Positions 51,419 through 62,131 are shown, counted from the first letter of the stretch. The stretch is DNA of 64,000 nucleotides from JANQJD01 sp965601685 (GCA_965601685.1 CBFCWI010000002.1:372001-436000), one strand, 5' to 3'. Numbers and translations: made by a program. Notes: generated by a model from the sequence alone, not told the origin.

Positions 51419-52279
51419 ATGAAAGACAGAGGGTATGTCTCTCCCGTTGTGCTCTCTGCGAGTCCTCTGCCGCCTGTGCGTGATGTCATCGCTCGTTACG
51501 GCCTTACAACCCGTAAGGCCTTGAGCCAACATTTCCTACTCGATCAGAATCTGACTCGTCGCATTGTCCGGGCCGCTGGTGATTTGAAAACCGGCACGGT
51601 GATTGAGATCGGGTCTGGCCCCGGCAGTCTAACGCGTGCTCTGCTAGCAGGTGGAGTGCGCCAAGTAGTAGCTGTCGAACGTGATAGCCGCTGCCTGCCA
51701 GCCTTAGCTGAGGTAGCAACAGCCTGGCCTGGCCAGCTGATAGTCCTGGAGGCCGATGCGATGACCGTGAATCTCGCCCAGATAGGCGAGGCTCCCCGAC
51801 ACATTGTTGCCAACCTGCCCTATCATGTTGCGACTTCTCTACTTCTACGATGGTTACGAAATATTCGTGCCATTACAAGCATGACTCTCATGTTCCAGAA
51901 AGAAGTGGCTGACCGGCTCGGCGCTACACCACGTGGAAAGCATTACGGCCGTCTATCTGTGATAACACAATGGCTATGTGTCGTCAGACCATTGTTCGAT
52001 CTACCCCCGCAGGCTTTTACACCACCACCCCATGTAACCTCGACTGTAGTGCATCTGAGGCCACGCCCTGAACCTCTCGCACCAGCATCCTGGCCTGCCT
52101 TGGAGGCCGTGACGGCAGCCGCTTTCGGCCAACGACGCAAGATGCTGCGGCAGAGCTTAAAAAGTCTTGGTCAGGCTGAGCGCTTGTGCGCATCTGCTCA
52201 TCTAGCTCCTACTGCCCGGGCAGAGGAAATAGACGTTGCAGGTTTTTGTGCCCTGGCACGAGCGATGTTGGACGAGTAA
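51419..52279 (+). CDS. rsmA: 16S rRNA dimethyladenosine transferase RsmA (KsgA)
   Basis: Dimethylates two adjacent adenines in helix 45 of 16S rRNA during late small-subunit assembly. SAM-binding and catalytic motifs are clear: SQHFLLDQNLTRRIV, VIEIGSGPGSLTRALL, VVAVERDSRCLPAL, ANLPYHVATSLLL (usually NLPY followed by N) and FTPPPHVTSTVVHL. The 286-residue length is typical. It ends a surA-pdxA-rsmA operon and converges on cdsA with only 16 bases between. Confidence 0.95.
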   Translation: MKDRGYVSPVVLSASPLPPVRDVIARYGLTTRKALSQHFLLDQNLTRRIVRAAGDLKTGTVIEIGSGPGSLTRALLAGGVRQVVAVERDSRCLPALAEVATAWPGQLIVLEADAMTVNLAQIGEAPRHIVANLPYHVATSLLLRWLRNIRAITSMTLMFQKEVADRLGATPRGKHYGRLSVITQWLCVVRPLFDLPPQAFTPPPHVTSTVVHLRPRPEPLAPASWPALEAVTAAAFGQRRKMLRQSLKSLGQAERLCASAHLAPTARAEEIDVAGFCALARAMLDE

Positions 52280-52295
52280 GCCCTCCCCTTGCTTC

Positions 52296-53060
52296 TTACC
52301 CCCACAGTCGGACTCCCCCGCCCGAGATTAAAACAGCACCTGCAACTACTGGTGCAACAGCTAGGACGCCATCTACTCTATCCAATACTCCGCCATGACC
52401 TGGGATGAGCCGACCAGAATCTTTCACCCCAAAGTGGCGTTTTAGTTTTGACTCGGCGAGGTCGCCAATTTGCGCCACCACGGACGTTCCAGCACTGGCT
52501 GCGACTAAAATCCATGGTGCTGCAAGATCCAACAGCACTGCTACCTCGCCTCCTACCCCCATAGCGGCCACCAAGCCACCAATAGCACCAGCCCAAGTCT
52601 TACCTGGACTCACAGAAGGCGCTAAGCGTGGGCCTCCTATCCACCGACCTACTCCATAGGCAGTTATATCAGTGACCCATACCACAAGAAACAGCCACAA
52701 GAGAGTCTCTGGCCCATCAGCCGCTCGCAACCACACCAAGGCTATACATGGCAGGGCAGTATACAGGATACCAACCGCCGGCCATTTATTGCCGGTTCGC
52801 AGCCAGACCAACGTAGCACCACCGATAACAACGACTAAAGATAGCATAACATAATCAATTGCTGCTGTAATTGTTGCAGCAACTCCAAAGAATGGCATAG
52901 CGATGTCAGCACCACGACCCTTGGCCATGGTGTTCCACTCCCAGGCCATAATAACTGCAAACAGGATAGTCAGCATATCAAAAAGCGGTGCTCCTAGCCA
53001 AATCGCTGTGACTACTGGAGGCAGCATAACAATAGCCGAAGCAACGCGGTAGCCGAGCAC
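52296..53060 (-). CDS. cdsA: Phosphatidate cytidylyltransferase
   Basis: Integral membrane enzyme making CDP-diacylglycerol for phospholipid synthesis. Several hydrophobic segments span the 254 residues (AIVMLPPVVTAIWLGAPLF, VVVIGGATLVWL, LLWLFLVVWVTDITAYGV). The CDS signature is exact near the C-terminus: SKLKRHFGVKDSGRLIPGHGG then LDRVDG. GTG start at 53060. It lies 10 bases after uppS and ends the rpsB-to-cdsA run; dxr and rseP, which usually follow, are found at 62 kb instead. Confidence 0.93.
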   Translation of the reverse strand: MLGYRVASAIVMLPPVVTAIWLGAPLFDMLTILFAVIMAWEWNTMAKGRGADIAMPFFGVAATITAAIDYVMLSLVVVIGGATLVWLRTGNKWPAVGILYTALPCIALVWLRAADGPETLLWLFLVVWVTDITAYGVGRWIGGPRLAPSVSPGKTWAGAIGGLVAAMGVGGEVAVLLDLAAPWILVAASAGTSVVAQIGDLAESKLKRHFGVKDSGRLIPGHGGVLDRVDGVLAVAPVVAGAVLISGGGVRLWG

Positions 53061-53070
53061 AAAAGAATAC

Positions 53071-53805
53071 TCAGTTACCTACGGCGCCATAACGGCGCTC
53101 GCGTCTATGAAATTCGCTGACAGCCTGCTCAAGATCGCTACGGCTAAAATCAGGCCAGAGAGTCTCAATGAAAATCAGTTCAGTATAGGCCATTTGCCAC
53201 AATAGAAAATTACTGATGCGCTGCTCTCCACTGGTGCGGATCAGAAGATCTGGATCCGGTATGTCTGCCGTGAACAGATGGGCTGCCACCAAAGATTCGT
53301 CAATCTCCTCAGGCTGCAGGTGACCTGCGACAGCAGCTCTCGCTAAGAGGCGCGCCGCCCGTGCGATTTCTTGTCTCGCGCCATAGCTCAGTGCGACTGT
53401 TAGTGTCAATCTCGTATTTGTGGCAGTTTGCGCTTCTGCATAATCTATGAGTGTTACAATATCAACAGCCAGTTGTGTACGATCGCCAATGATCCGCAAG
53501 CGAATCCCTTCTTTATGCAGTTCTGCCACTTTATTACGCAGGTACAGGCGTAGCAGTGACATCAGGTCATTGATCTCGGCTGCAGGTCGTCGCCAGTTCT
53601 CTGAGGAAAACCCGAAGAGGGTCAGATACCGAATCCCGAGATCAACTGCTGATTGCACTGTCCTACGCACAGCTTCTGCGCCGTGTTCGTGTCCAACAGC
53701 CCGCGGCAACCCACGCGCCATAGCCCACCGACCATTGCCATCCATGATGATAGCCACATGGAAGTGGGATGTAGGAACATGAGCAGAGCGTGACGAGGAT
53801 CGCAC
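53071..53805 (-). CDS. uppS: Undecaprenyl diphosphate synthase
   Basis: Cis-prenyltransferase that makes the C55 lipid carrier for peptidoglycan and LPS assembly. Substrate-binding motif VAIIMDGNGRWAMARG lies near residue 18 with catalytic Asp, then YLTLFGFSSENWRRP, and the C-terminal PDLLIRTSGEQRISNFLLWQMAYTE split motif is complete. GTG 53805 gives 244 residues. frr ends 15 bases upstream. Confidence 0.96.
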   Translation of the reverse strand: MRSSSRSAHVPTSHFHVAIIMDGNGRWAMARGLPRAVGHEHGAEAVRRTVQSAVDLGIRYLTLFGFSSENWRRPAAEINDLMSLLRLYLRNKVAELHKEGIRLRIIGDRTQLAVDIVTLIDYAEAQTATNTRLTLTVALSYGARQEIARAARLLARAAVAGHLQPEEIDESLVAAHLFTADIPDPDLLIRTSGEQRISNFLLWQMAYTELIFIETLWPDFSRSDLEQAVSEFHRRERRYGAVGN

Positions 53806-53820
53806 GGACCGTACCTAGGA

Positions 53821-54387
53821 TTATACTTGTATAACCTCCTTTTCTTTGGCGAGGAGCAGTTCGTCAATCTGCTGGACATGCTCATCTGTCACGATCTGGA
53901 TATCTTGGCTATGTTGCCGCTGCAGATCTTGACTGATAGTGCCATCTTTTTCCATCTTTTTCAGGGATTCCATACCGTCACGACGGACGTTACGTACAGC
54001 AACACGGGCCTGTTCCGCATAACGATGCGCAACTTTTACAAGTTCAACTCTACGCTCTTCACTAAGGGGTGGAATAGGCACGCGCACATATTGCCCTTCA
54101 GAGGCTGGGTTCAGGCCAAGGCTCGCATCGCGGATGGCCTTTTCCACAGCCTTGACGATGCTTCTATCCCACACCTGCACGGCGAGCAAGCGTGGTTCCA
54201 GCACAGAAATGGTTGCTAGCTGGATCAAAGGCGTAACGGCACCATAAGCTTCTACCATCACTGTGTCAAGCAGATTAGGAGAAGCCCGCCCCGTGCGCAA
54301 TCCGGCAAACTCCTTCCGCAGGACTTCAACTGCCATATCCATCCTGTGACAGAGATCCTTCTTGAGCTCCTGGTATGTTATGGTCAC
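53821..54387 (-). CDS. frr: Ribosome recycling factor
   Basis: Splits the post-termination ribosome together with EF-G. From GTG 54387 the product starts [16 protein letters not shown] and has 188 residues, the usual size, with [30 protein letters not shown] and [28 protein letters not shown] precedes the GTG, and it lies just beyond the pyrH stop (54389). An ATG at 54450 in the same frame would add residues antisense to nothing and unlike any RRF. Confidence 0.95.
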   Translation of the reverse strand: MTITYQELKKDLCHRMDMAVEVLRKEFAGLRTGRASPNLLDTVMVEAYGAVTPLIQLATISVLEPRLLAVQVWDRSIVKAVEKAIRDASLGLNPASEGQYVRVPIPPLSEERRVELVKVAHRYAEQARVAVRNVRRDGMESLKKMEKDGTISQDLQRQHSQDIQIVTDEHVQQIDELLLAKEKEVIQV

Positions 54388-54388
54388 C

Positions 54389-55141
54389 CTACCTCTCCTC
54401 GCTAATGATAGTGAACAGACCACGCCCTGCGAGCACATCAGCCAGGGCACCTCTATTATGCAATGAGAAGATCAAAACAGGCAGGCGATTTTCCCTAGCC
54501 AGCGCGATGGCTGCAGCATCCATCACCTGAAGATTGCGGGTTAGTACATCTGTGTAGGTCAAACTATCATAGCGCTTGGCAGTGCTGTCTCTACGGGGAT
54601 CAGCAGAGTATACTCCATCCACCTGTGTGGCTTTCAAAAGAACCTCACACGCCATTTCAATAGCACGCAAGGTAGCGGCTGTGTCGGTTGTGAAGAACGG
54701 ATTACCAATACCGGCGGCAAAGATCACTACCCGCCCCTTGCGAAGATGATGCAGGGCACGGTACTGGGCAAAGGGTTCGCAAACTGTTGGCATGGGAATG
54801 GCCGACATGACTCGGACCGGACAGTCAATCTGCTCTAGTGCATTGCCCAAGGCTAGCGCATTCATCACTGTAGCTAGCATCCCCATATAATCAGCACTAG
54901 TACGTTCCATCCCGGTGACAACACCATCCACGCCGCGGAAGATATTGCCACCTCCGACAATAAGGCTCATTTCGATTCCGTCTTCGTGAACAGTCTTGAC
55001 CTCAGCAGCGAGACGCCCAATTGCCTCTGGATCAAGCCCAAAGGAGCGGTGGCCCATCAATCCTTCGCCAGACAATTTCAGAAGCACACGCCGGAATCTT
55101 CGAACAGCAGGGAACAGTGTAGCATGTGGTGCAGCGGACAT
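54389..55141 (-). CDS. pyrH: UMP kinase
   Basis: Phosphorylates UMP to UDP in pyrimidine synthesis; allosterically controlled in most bacteria. Motifs: [13 protein letters not shown] at the start of the amino acid kinase fold, [23 protein letters not shown], and [15 protein letters not shown]. It ends FTIISEE. Length 250 is normal. It sits between tsf and frr, as in nearly all proteobacteria. Confidence 0.96.
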   Translation of the reverse strand: MSAAPHATLFPAVRRFRRVLLKLSGEGLMGHRSFGLDPEAIGRLAAEVKTVHEDGIEMSLIVGGGNIFRGVDGVVTGMERTSADYMGMLATVMNALALGNALEQIDCPVRVMSAIPMPTVCEPFAQYRALHHLRKGRVVIFAAGIGNPFFTTDTAATLRAIEMACEVLLKATQVDGVYSADPRRDSTAKRYDSLTYTDVLTRNLQVMDAAAIALARENRLPVLIFSLHNRGALADVLAGRGLFTIISEER

Positions 55142-55209
55142 TAGATCCTGCTCCGAAATATGGGAAGTGATGGGGCCTGAACTAGCGTAATCAATATGTT
55201 ACTACCACG

Positions 55210-56142
55210 CTATTCGTTTGTCTGACCCTGAATCCTTTCAGCAGGGAAAGGTCTCTGGGCATGGTTCGCTCCCTCACCTAGGCTAAAACGGTTGAAACCG
55301 CTCACGTGAATCAACGCCCCCACCTCTTCAGAGGCAGCCTTGATCACCTTTGCCATCCGGCTTTCGCCATCAATGACATAAACTTGTTCCAGTAAAACAA
55401 CCTCTTCATAGTACTTACGCAATCGTCCCTCTACCATCTGAGCGATAATGCTGTCCGGTTTACCGGACGCGTGGGCTTGTGCTGTTAGAATATCGCGCTC
55501 ACGCGCGAGGGCAGTCTTATCGACAGAATCAATATCGATATATTGAGGAGATGTAGCAGCTATGTGCATGGCAATGCGGTGCCCTAGCTCCGCTAGACCG
55601 TCCCTGTTGCCCGTGGCTTCCAAAGCGACAAGAACACCGATTCTGCCAAGAGCTGGTGTAACGGCATTATGGACGTAGCTGGCCACTACGCCGTCTCGCG
55701 CTGATAGAACACACGTGCGGCACAGACGTATGTTCTCGCCAATGGTCGCAATTAAGTGGGTCAGTTCCTCAGCCACTGTCCTCCCAGTGCCAGGATAGAC
55801 TAACGTTTGCACTTCCGTTATGTCCCCACTTGTAGTCAGAGTCAGCTTTGCCAAGGTGTGGACAAAGTCCTGAAAAATCTCATGACGGGCAACAAAATCT
55901 GTTTCCACGTTCACTTCAACCATAGCCGCACGACGCTCCGTGCCAGCCGCTACACCTACAAGGCCTTCAACCGTCGCCCGACCGGCTTTCTGAGCAGCAG
56001 CGGTAATCCCTGCCTTACGCAGCCAGTTCACAGCAGATTCCATATCACCAGCTGTTTCAGCCAGTGCCTTCTTACAATCCATCATGCCGGCGCTGGTTTT
56101 CTTGCGCAGCTCCTGTACCAGCGCGGCAGAAATTTCGGCCAT
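55210..56142 (-). CDS. tsf: Elongation factor Ts
   Basis: Nucleotide exchange factor for EF-Tu. The N-terminal UBA-like region AALVQELRKKTSAGMMDCKKAL and the TDFVARHEIFQDFV motif that contacts EF-Tu are intact, and the C-terminal part has LLEQVYVIDG. The 310 residues match the family. It follows rpsB, with 89 bases between. Confidence 0.97.
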   Translation of the reverse strand: MAEISAALVQELRKKTSAGMMDCKKALAETAGDMESAVNWLRKAGITAAAQKAGRATVEGLVGVAAGTERRAAMVEVNVETDFVARHEIFQDFVHTLAKLTLTTSGDITEVQTLVYPGTGRTVAEELTHLIATIGENIRLCRTCVLSARDGVVASYVHNAVTPALGRIGVLVALEATGNRDGLAELGHRIAMHIAATSPQYIDIDSVDKTALARERDILTAQAHASGKPDSIIAQMVEGRLRKYYEEVVLLEQVYVIDGESRMAKVIKAASEEVGALIHVSGFNRFSLGEGANHAQRPFPAERIQGQTNE

Positions 56143-56231
56143 GTCAACCCTCTTTATTCAGACACGTGTGAAAATATTCGACACTCTTTGCACAGAGCCC
56201 CCCTGCACACGGCTCCATTGCAGACTTCACT

Positions 56232-57029
56232 TTACTCCTCATATCTGGCAGTCTCCAAGGGCCCCTTGCTTTCAACAGGCGGTAACAGTTCAGGAATCAC
56301 CGGTTCAGCCATGGCACCGACATCAACACCTGCAGCCGTCATCTCGGCCTGGAGACCGTCTAGCACCGCATCACTCGCTAGCTCACAATAAAGCTTGATC
56401 GCCCGGATAGAATCATCATTGCCAGGCACAGGGTAGGTGACGCCATCCGGATCGGAATTAGAGTCTATAACAGCTACGACTGGGAGGCCAAGCTTATTGG
56501 CTTCCTGGACAGCCAGCCCTTCCTTGAGAGTATCGATGATGAATAGGATATCCGGCTGGCCACCCATGTCCCGGATACCGCCTAAGGCTCGCTCTAACTT
56601 GTCGCGTTCGCGAGTGAGGTCAAGAATTTCCTTTTTGGTGAAACCCACCATCCCAGCTGCTAGTTGGGCATCCATTTCCCTCAAGCGGCGAATCGATTGG
56701 GAAATTGTTTTCCAGTTTGTCAGCATACCACCTAGCCAGCGATGATTGACGTAATATTGGCCGCAGCGCTTAGCCGAGGCCGCAACAGGCTCCTGTGCCT
56801 GACGTTTTGTGCCGACGAACAGTACACGGCCACCGCCCGCTGTGATTGAACGGATTGTCTGCATAGCTCGGTACAGCATCGCAACAGTCTGACGTAGGTC
56901 AATGATGTGGACGTTGTCACGAACGCCATAAAGATAAGATGCCATTTTGGGATTCCAGCGGCGTGTGTTGTGGCCGAAGTGACAGCCGGCTTCGACAAGC
57001 TGACGCAATGTAAACGTGGGCAGGGCCAT
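56232..57029 (-). CDS. rpsB: 30S ribosomal protein S2
   Basis: Small-subunit protein near the platform. Family landmarks are complete: [53 protein letters not shown] and [22 protein letters not shown]. The 265-residue length includes a C-terminal extension common in alphaproteobacteria. AGGA lies 9 bases before ATG 57029. First gene of the rpsB-tsf-pyrH-frr-uppS-cdsA operon. Confidence 0.97.
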   Translation of the reverse strand: MALPTFTLRQLVEAGCHFGHNTRRWNPKMASYLYGVRDNVHIIDLRQTVAMLYRAMQTIRSITAGGGRVLFVGTKRQAQEPVAASAKRCGQYYVNHRWLGGMLTNWKTISQSIRRLREMDAQLAAGMVGFTKKEILDLTRERDKLERALGGIRDMGGQPDILFIIDTLKEGLAVQEANKLGLPVVAVIDSNSDPDGVTYPVPGNDDSIRAIKLYCELASDAVLDGLQAEMTAAGVDVGAMAEPVIPELLPPVESKGPLETARYEE

Positions 57030-57270
57030 TATTTTGTGTCCTGTGAATTCTTCCGGTTAGCCTCGGTTCTGACGACCATCAATAGAAACAACACCAGAAC
57101 GGCTGCTTTCCGCAACTCCTTCCGCGTGCAGACTTCATTCTGCGCTACATAAACCTTGGCTCCCACTCTGGCAAGGGTCTACAGCCGCAGGCAACGAAAA
57201 CTCCTTGTTTGATAGAGATGCTACCTTATGACATACAACTACAACACACGAGTGTAACCTCAAAGAAAGG

Positions 57271-57306
57271 AAAAAACAGAGCCGGCTGATGCGCGCGGTA
57301 GCCCTG
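57271..57306 (-). terminator. Intrinsic terminator after metC
   Basis: On the minus strand CAGGGCT (57306-57300) pairs with GGCTCTG (57283-57277), including two G-U pairs, and is followed at once by TTTTTTCC. The stem starts 5 bases past the metC stop codon. This is the clearest intrinsic terminator in the window. Confidence 0.7.
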
Positions 57307-57311
57307 GTGGG

Positions 57312-58481
57312 TTACGCTCGAGACCGTAAGCGGCTCAAGGCTCTGTCAAGATCAGCAATCAGTTCGTCTGGTGCTTCAAGACCAGCATGGATGCGTAAGC
57401 AAGGCCCAGCAGGTTGCCAATGAGTAGCAGTGCGAATGATTCCCTTCGATGTTGGTAGAATCAGGCTTTCGTAGCCTCCCCAACTATATCCAAGAGCAAA
57501 TAATTCCAGAGATTCTAGAAAGGCATGAACAGCTTCTACACGAAAAGGACGCAGGACGACACCAAACAATCCACAAGCGCCAGTAAAGTCGCGATACCAG
57601 AGCGCGTGACCAGGACTGTCCTGTAGAGCAGGGTGCAAGACTCGCTCTACCTCCGATCTGTGCTTGAGCCAATTAGCAAGTAAAATACCGTTTTCCTGAT
57701 GTTGGCGTAAGCGTACGCTGAGGGTACGTAAGCCACGCAATCCTAGCCAAGCTTCCTCTGAACCGGCGCAGAATCCCCAGTTAGTGACGTGAGTCTTGAC
57801 GGTTGCAAAGTATTCCTCTGTTGTGGTGATTAGGCCAAGCATAACGTCAGAATGGCCGCTGATGTACTTGGTGGCGGCGTGGATGGAAACATCTACTCCT
57901 TTGGCAAATGGCTTGAAAAAGAGTGGTGTAGCCCAAGTATTGTCCATGATCAGCACAGTCCCGTGGTGCTGATGGGCGGCCGTCGCGATGGCAGGGATGT
58001 CCTGAATCTCAAATGTCAGGGAGCCGGGACTCTCGACCATCACGACCCTGGTTGTAGGGCGGATTAAAGCTTCGATGGCACTACCGATCTCAGGATCATA
58101 GTAAGTAGTTTCGACGCCATAGCCTCTCAGCACTGTGTCGCAGAAACGTCGAGTGGGAGTATACACTGTATCCGGTACGAGGACGTGATGACCTGCCTTG
58201 ACAAAGGCACTGAGAGCGCTTGTAACAGCGCTGAGACCAGAAGAAGTCGCAATGCTGCGAAAGCCTCCTTCCAGTCTGGCTATGGCTTCCTCAAGAGCAA
58301 AGATAGTGGGCGTGCCGTAACGACCATAAGTCATGCGATCAAAGCGATGGTGATCGGAGTCTTCCAGCGCTTGGACTGTCTCATACAGAACGGTGGAACA
58401 GCGATAGACCGGTGGATTGATAGTACCGTGATGGTCTTCCGGATGACGGCCGGCGTGGACGAGGAGGGTATCTGATTTCAT
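57312..58481 (-). CDS. metC: Cystathionine beta-lyase
   Basis: PLP enzyme cleaving cystathionine to homocysteine in methionine synthesis. Fold-type I Cys/Met metabolism family: YGRYGTPT, the PLP-contact SSGLSAVTSALSAFV, VESPGSLTFEIQDI, IMDNTWATPLFFKP, and the PLP lysine in HAATKYISGHSD. The ESPGSLTFE block is typical of proteobacterial MetC rather than MetB, but lyase/synthase specificity is not certain. Length 389 is normal. It fits with metX-metW at 30 kb. Confidence 0.88.
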   Translation of the reverse strand: MKSDTLLVHAGRHPEDHHGTINPPVYRCSTVLYETVQALEDSDHHRFDRMTYGRYGTPTIFALEEAIARLEGGFRSIATSSGLSAVTSALSAFVKAGHHVLVPDTVYTPTRRFCDTVLRGYGVETTYYDPEIGSAIEALIRPTTRVVMVESPGSLTFEIQDIPAIATAAHQHHGTVLIMDNTWATPLFFKPFAKGVDVSIHAATKYISGHSDVMLGLITTTEEYFATVKTHVTNWGFCAGSEEAWLGLRGLRTLSVRLRQHQENGILLANWLKHRSEVERVLHPALQDSPGHALWYRDFTGACGLFGVVLRPFRVEAVHAFLESLELFALGYSWGGYESLILPTSKGIIRTATHWQPAGPCLRIHAGLEAPDELIADLDRALSRLRSRA

Positions 58482-59199
58482 AGGCTGCCTCGTAGGTTGC
58501 CCGGCTTTAGACCTCTCTGGGGAGAGGAGGGTTGTGGATATATTATGGGTAAAATGGAAAAGGAAAGCTATAGACCCTTAGCTTAGGTAGAGCTATTTGC
58601 AGTAGTCATTGCATATCGCCACTCTTCAGGGGTAGAGACTCGTCTCTTGAGTGGCTAAACGCCCTGGGAAGATGCCGAGTTTCTTTTTAGCAGATAGAAA
58701 CCTCTCCCGATGAGAGTGAGGCGCACCTCATGTTGCACTTGTAGCGTTGGATATCATTAGAACAGAACTATCATAAGCTCAATATTTTACTGCACCAATT
58801 GCGGACAAATACTCAGAATGGCATTGATCTCTCTTGTCTCTCTTGCAAGATTGAAAACGCTGTGAGTGGTGTTTTGCTCTTCTTAAGTTTCAGTCTCCCA
58901 TAAAATGGGACTGATATCTGCCTGTTCCCTGGGTGTGTCATGTCATGTGAGCCAACCTGCCTCTTGGTACTCTGTCACACGATTGGTGTCATAGAATCTT
59001 GGCGAGTCAAAGGGGGAGCTCAATATGGTGAACACCGCTCTTAGCACTTCCCAGGAAGAGAATGGCTATCATTGATCATTAGTGAATTTGTAGCAATCAT
59101 GTTAAATACCATGTCAAGCCTCAAGGGATGTCTCCAATGACCACTTTCCATGCTGTGAGGCCGCCCTACTCCACCATCCATGAACAGACGACAGGCTCG
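58482..59199. other. Gene-free divergent spacer (720 bp)
   Basis: Between divergent metC and gltX. Features seen: a near-match DnaA box TGTGGATAT at 58533 (single, so not an origin) and an inverted repeat CAGTC(TC)CCAT/ATGGGACTG at 58891-58913. The gltX frame extends upstream to 59128 without family similarity. Both promoters should lie here. Confidence 0.45.
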
Positions 59200-60612
59200 A
59201 TGACAATTGTAACCCGCTTTGCTCCTTCTCCAACGGGCTTTCTGCACATTGGTGGGGCACGCACAGCCCTGTTTAACTGGTTGTATGCCCAGCATTGGGG
59301 CGGACGATTTCATCTTCGCATTGAGGACACAGACCGTGTTCGTTCCACTTCTTCTGCCGTAAATGCCATTATTAATAGTATGAAATGGCTAGAAATCCCG
59401 TGGGACGGAGATATATTGTTTCAATCATCTCGTATTGCTAGACATATATCAGTAGCTAATCAATTATTAAAATGTGGATGTGCTTATTTCTGCTACTCTA
59501 CGATGAAAGAATTGGCCCAGATGCGTGAGGCGGCACGACGAGCTGGCCAGCCAATTGGCTATGATGGTCGCTGGCGCGACCGTGATTCGGCTGAGGCCCC
59601 CCCAGGAGTCCTGCCAACGATTCGGCTCCGGGTACCGCGGGAGGGAGAAACAGTTCTCGATGATCTAGTCCAGGGACGTGTGATTGTGATGAATAAACAG
59701 ATTGACGATATGGTCCTGTTACGGGCAGACAACACGCCTACTTATATGTTGTCAGTCGTGGTAGATGACCATGACATGGGCGTCACACATGTCATCAGGG
59801 GGGATGATCATCTGCTCAACGCTTTCCGGCAGGCACAGATTTACCAGGCCATGGGATGGGATCTTCCGCAATTTGCTCACATTCCGTTGATTCACGGTCC
59901 AGACGGGACAAAGCTGTCCAAGCGGCATCACGCTTTGGGGGTTGAGACCTATCGTGAGATGGGCTTTCTGCCAATAGCGATGCGCAACTATCTTATTCGT
60001 CTGGGTTGGAGCTACGGTGATACGGAGATTTTTACCAAAGAACAGGCTGTCACATGGTTCGACATTAGAGATGTTGGCCGCAGCGCAGCGCGCTTTGATA
60101 TAGCAAAATTGACTGCTCTCAATGCTTACCACCTGCGCAGGACTGATGATTCCCATCTTGTCAGCCTCGTTCTACCACACCTTGCAACTCTCATAGGCAT
60201 GCCTGTGAGCGATGTTGGCCGCAGCAGGCTAGGAGTTGCTATGCCAAGTCTGAAGATTCGTGCCCGCACGATATCCGAGCTGGCTAGGATAGCACTTTTT
60301 TATGTACAACCACGGCCACTGCTGCTCGATGACAAAGCATGCCAGCAGCTCAACACGGCGGGCCTGGCTGTTCTCGCTGTTATAGCGGAATATCTGTCAG
60401 CCTCTGACAGGGTATGGAATGCACAATCATTGGAAGATGATACACGGTATTTTGCAATTTCAAAAGGAATCACGCTTAGCAAATTAACACAGCCATTACG
60501 GGCCTCTCTGACAGGATCAACTACCTCTCCTCCTATCTTCGAAGTTATGAAAATTCTTGGGAGAGAGGAAACGCTAGCACGACTTGAAGACGTGTTAGCA
60601 CGCTGCGATTAA
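59200..60612 (+). CDS. gltX: Glutamyl-tRNA synthetase
   Basis: Charges tRNA-Glu (and, in many alphaproteobacteria, tRNA-Gln for later amidation). The class I signatures are present: FAPSPTGFLHIGGARTALFNW (HIGH-type at residues 16-19) and KLSKRHHALGV (KMSKS-type at 238). ATG 59200 gives the standard MTIVTRFAPSP start and 470 residues; ATG 59128 would add 24 unrelated residues. gltA begins 30 bases downstream, a pairing common in Rhodospirillales. Alphaproteobacteria often carry two GltX copies; a second is not in this window. Confidence 0.95.
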   Translation: MTIVTRFAPSPTGFLHIGGARTALFNWLYAQHWGGRFHLRIEDTDRVRSTSSAVNAIINSMKWLEIPWDGDILFQSSRIARHISVANQLLKCGCAYFCYSTMKELAQMREAARRAGQPIGYDGRWRDRDSAEAPPGVLPTIRLRVPREGETVLDDLVQGRVIVMNKQIDDMVLLRADNTPTYMLSVVVDDHDMGVTHVIRGDDHLLNAFRQAQIYQAMGWDLPQFAHIPLIHGPDGTKLSKRHHALGVETYREMGFLPIAMRNYLIRLGWSYGDTEIFTKEQAVTWFDIRDVGRSAARFDIAKLTALNAYHLRRTDDSHLVSLVLPHLATLIGMPVSDVGRSRLGVAMPSLKIRARTISELARIALFYVQPRPLLLDDKACQQLNTAGLAVLAVIAEYLSASDRVWNAQSLEDDTRYFAISKGITLSKLTQPLRASLTGSTTSPPIFEVMKILGREETLARLEDVLARCD

Positions 60613-60642
60613 AGTACTTCATATGAATTGAGGAATGGCGCC

Positions 60643-61995
60643 ATGCATAAGAAAGCCGATACCGCTGCTGCTGCCGAGGTAACGCACAATACATGGGGCA
60701 AGAAGGATTGTATCACACTGATCGATCATCCTAATGTCAGGTCCTATCAATTGCCGATTTTATACGGTTCAGTGGGACCCAATGTCATTGACACACGCCG
60801 CCTCTACACTGATACAGGGTATCTTACGTTTGATCCTGGATTTACCTCTACAGGTAGCTGTGATTCTAAAATCACATTTATAGATGGTGAAAACGGTATT
60901 TTATTACACCGTGGATATGCTATACAGGATTTAGCTGAACACTCAGATTTCATGGAAGTTGCATATCTCCTTCTAAAAGGAGAGTTACCGACTGCGAGAG
61001 AAAAGGCCAGGTTCGAGCACGATATCACCTATCATTCAATGCTACATGAGCAGATTGCCTACTTCTACCGTGGTTTCCGTCGCGATGCTCATCCAATGGC
61101 AGTAATGTGCGGTGTAGTAGGCGCATTATCTGCCTTTTATCACGACAGTCTCGATATCAATGATCCACATCAGCGGATGATTGCGTCTTACAGGCTGGTG
61201 GCAAAAATGCCGACCATTGCTGCATGGGCTTATAAATACGCCTTGGGACAGCCGTTTATCTATCCGCGCAACGAAATGTGGTATGCTCAGAACTTCCTGC
61301 ACATGATGTTCGCTACCCCATGCGAACCCTATACCGTCAGCTCAGTGCTGGCAAAAGCGATGGACCGCATCCTGATCCTCCATGCAGACCACGAGCAGAA
61401 TGCCTCTACCTCTACCGTACGCCTAGCTGGCTCTTCAGGAGCCAATCCATTCGCCTGCATCGCTGCTGGTATTGCCTCTTTATGGGGGCCGGCTCATGGC
61501 GGGGCTAATGAAGCCGTGCTAACCATGCTGACAAAGATCGGTGACAAACGCAATATCTCCGACTACGTTCGCCGTGCCAAGGATAAGAACGATCCATTTC
61601 GTTTGATGGGATTCGGCCACAGAGTCTACAAAAACTACGATCCGCGAGCCAGAATTATGCGGCAGACAGCCCACGAGGTACTCGATGAGCTGGATAAGAA
61701 GGAGGAGCCTTTACTAGCGGTTGCCATGGAACTAGAACGTATTGCTCTTGAAGATGAATACTTCGTCGAAAGGCGGCTCTATCCCAACGTGGATTTTTAC
61801 TCTGGTATCATTTTCAGAGCGATGGGGATTCCAACAACAATGTTCACAGCCTTGTTTGCTCTAGCGCGTACAGTCGGCTGGATTAGCCAGTGGAACGAGA
61901 TGATTGAAGATCCAAGCCAGAAAATTGGCAGGCCACGCCAGCTTTACAGTGGTCAAGGGCCCAGGGCGTTCAAGCCATTGCACCAAAGGCTGTAA
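60643..61995 (+). CDS. gltA: Citrate synthase
   Basis: Condenses oxaloacetate and acetyl-CoA, the first step of the TCA cycle. Type II (hexameric) citrate synthase: [26 protein letters not shown], active-site histidines in [14 protein letters not shown] and [10 protein letters not shown], and the [13 protein letters not shown] block with the catalytic region, then [13 protein letters not shown] 60643 has GAGGAA about 8 bases before it and gives 450 residues; a TTG at 60628 is less likely. Confidence 0.97.
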   Translation: MHKKADTAAAAEVTHNTWGKKDCITLIDHPNVRSYQLPILYGSVGPNVIDTRRLYTDTGYLTFDPGFTSTGSCDSKITFIDGENGILLHRGYAIQDLAEHSDFMEVAYLLLKGELPTAREKARFEHDITYHSMLHEQIAYFYRGFRRDAHPMAVMCGVVGALSAFYHDSLDINDPHQRMIASYRLVAKMPTIAAWAYKYALGQPFIYPRNEMWYAQNFLHMMFATPCEPYTVSSVLAKAMDRILILHADHEQNASTSTVRLAGSSGANPFACIAAGIASLWGPAHGGANEAVLTMLTKIGDKRNISDYVRRAKDKNDPFRLMGFGHRVYKNYDPRARIMRQTAHEVLDELDKKEEPLLAVAMELERIALEDEYFVERRLYPNVDFYSGIIFRAMGIPTTMFTALFALARTVGWISQWNEMIEDPSQKIGRPRQLYSGQGPRAFKPLHQRL

Positions 61996-62080
61996 AAGGA
62001 CGGAATGCTGAATCCTCTTGTGATATGTTTCTCGTGCGTCGCAATGTTGTTTTTCTGTTGAGGTTCTTGTTAGCGAACAG

Positions 62081-62105
62081 CATTCTGCAAATCTTTTGCA
62101 GAATG
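62081..62105. terminator. Perfect 11-bp hairpin between gltA and dxr
   Basis: CATTCTGCAAA (62081-62091) and TTTGCAGAATG (62095-62105) are perfect inverted repeats around a 3-base loop. GGGGGG follows rather than a T-tract. It lies 86 bases after gltA and 27 before dxr, so it could be a terminator, a processing site or a dxr operator. Confidence 0.45.
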
Positions 62106-62131
62106 GGGGGAGTCATTGAGTATGGCTGAAC

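Noticed and set aside
57033..57180. Short hydrophobic reading frame upstream of rpsB on minus
   Set aside because: A run such as AAVLVLFLLMVV is signal-like, but there is no properly spaced ribosome site and no relative known; most likely rpsB leader.
58533..58541. Near-consensus DnaA box TGTGGATAT
   Set aside because: Single 8-of-9 match in a 720-base spacer, without further boxes or an AT-rich unwinding element.
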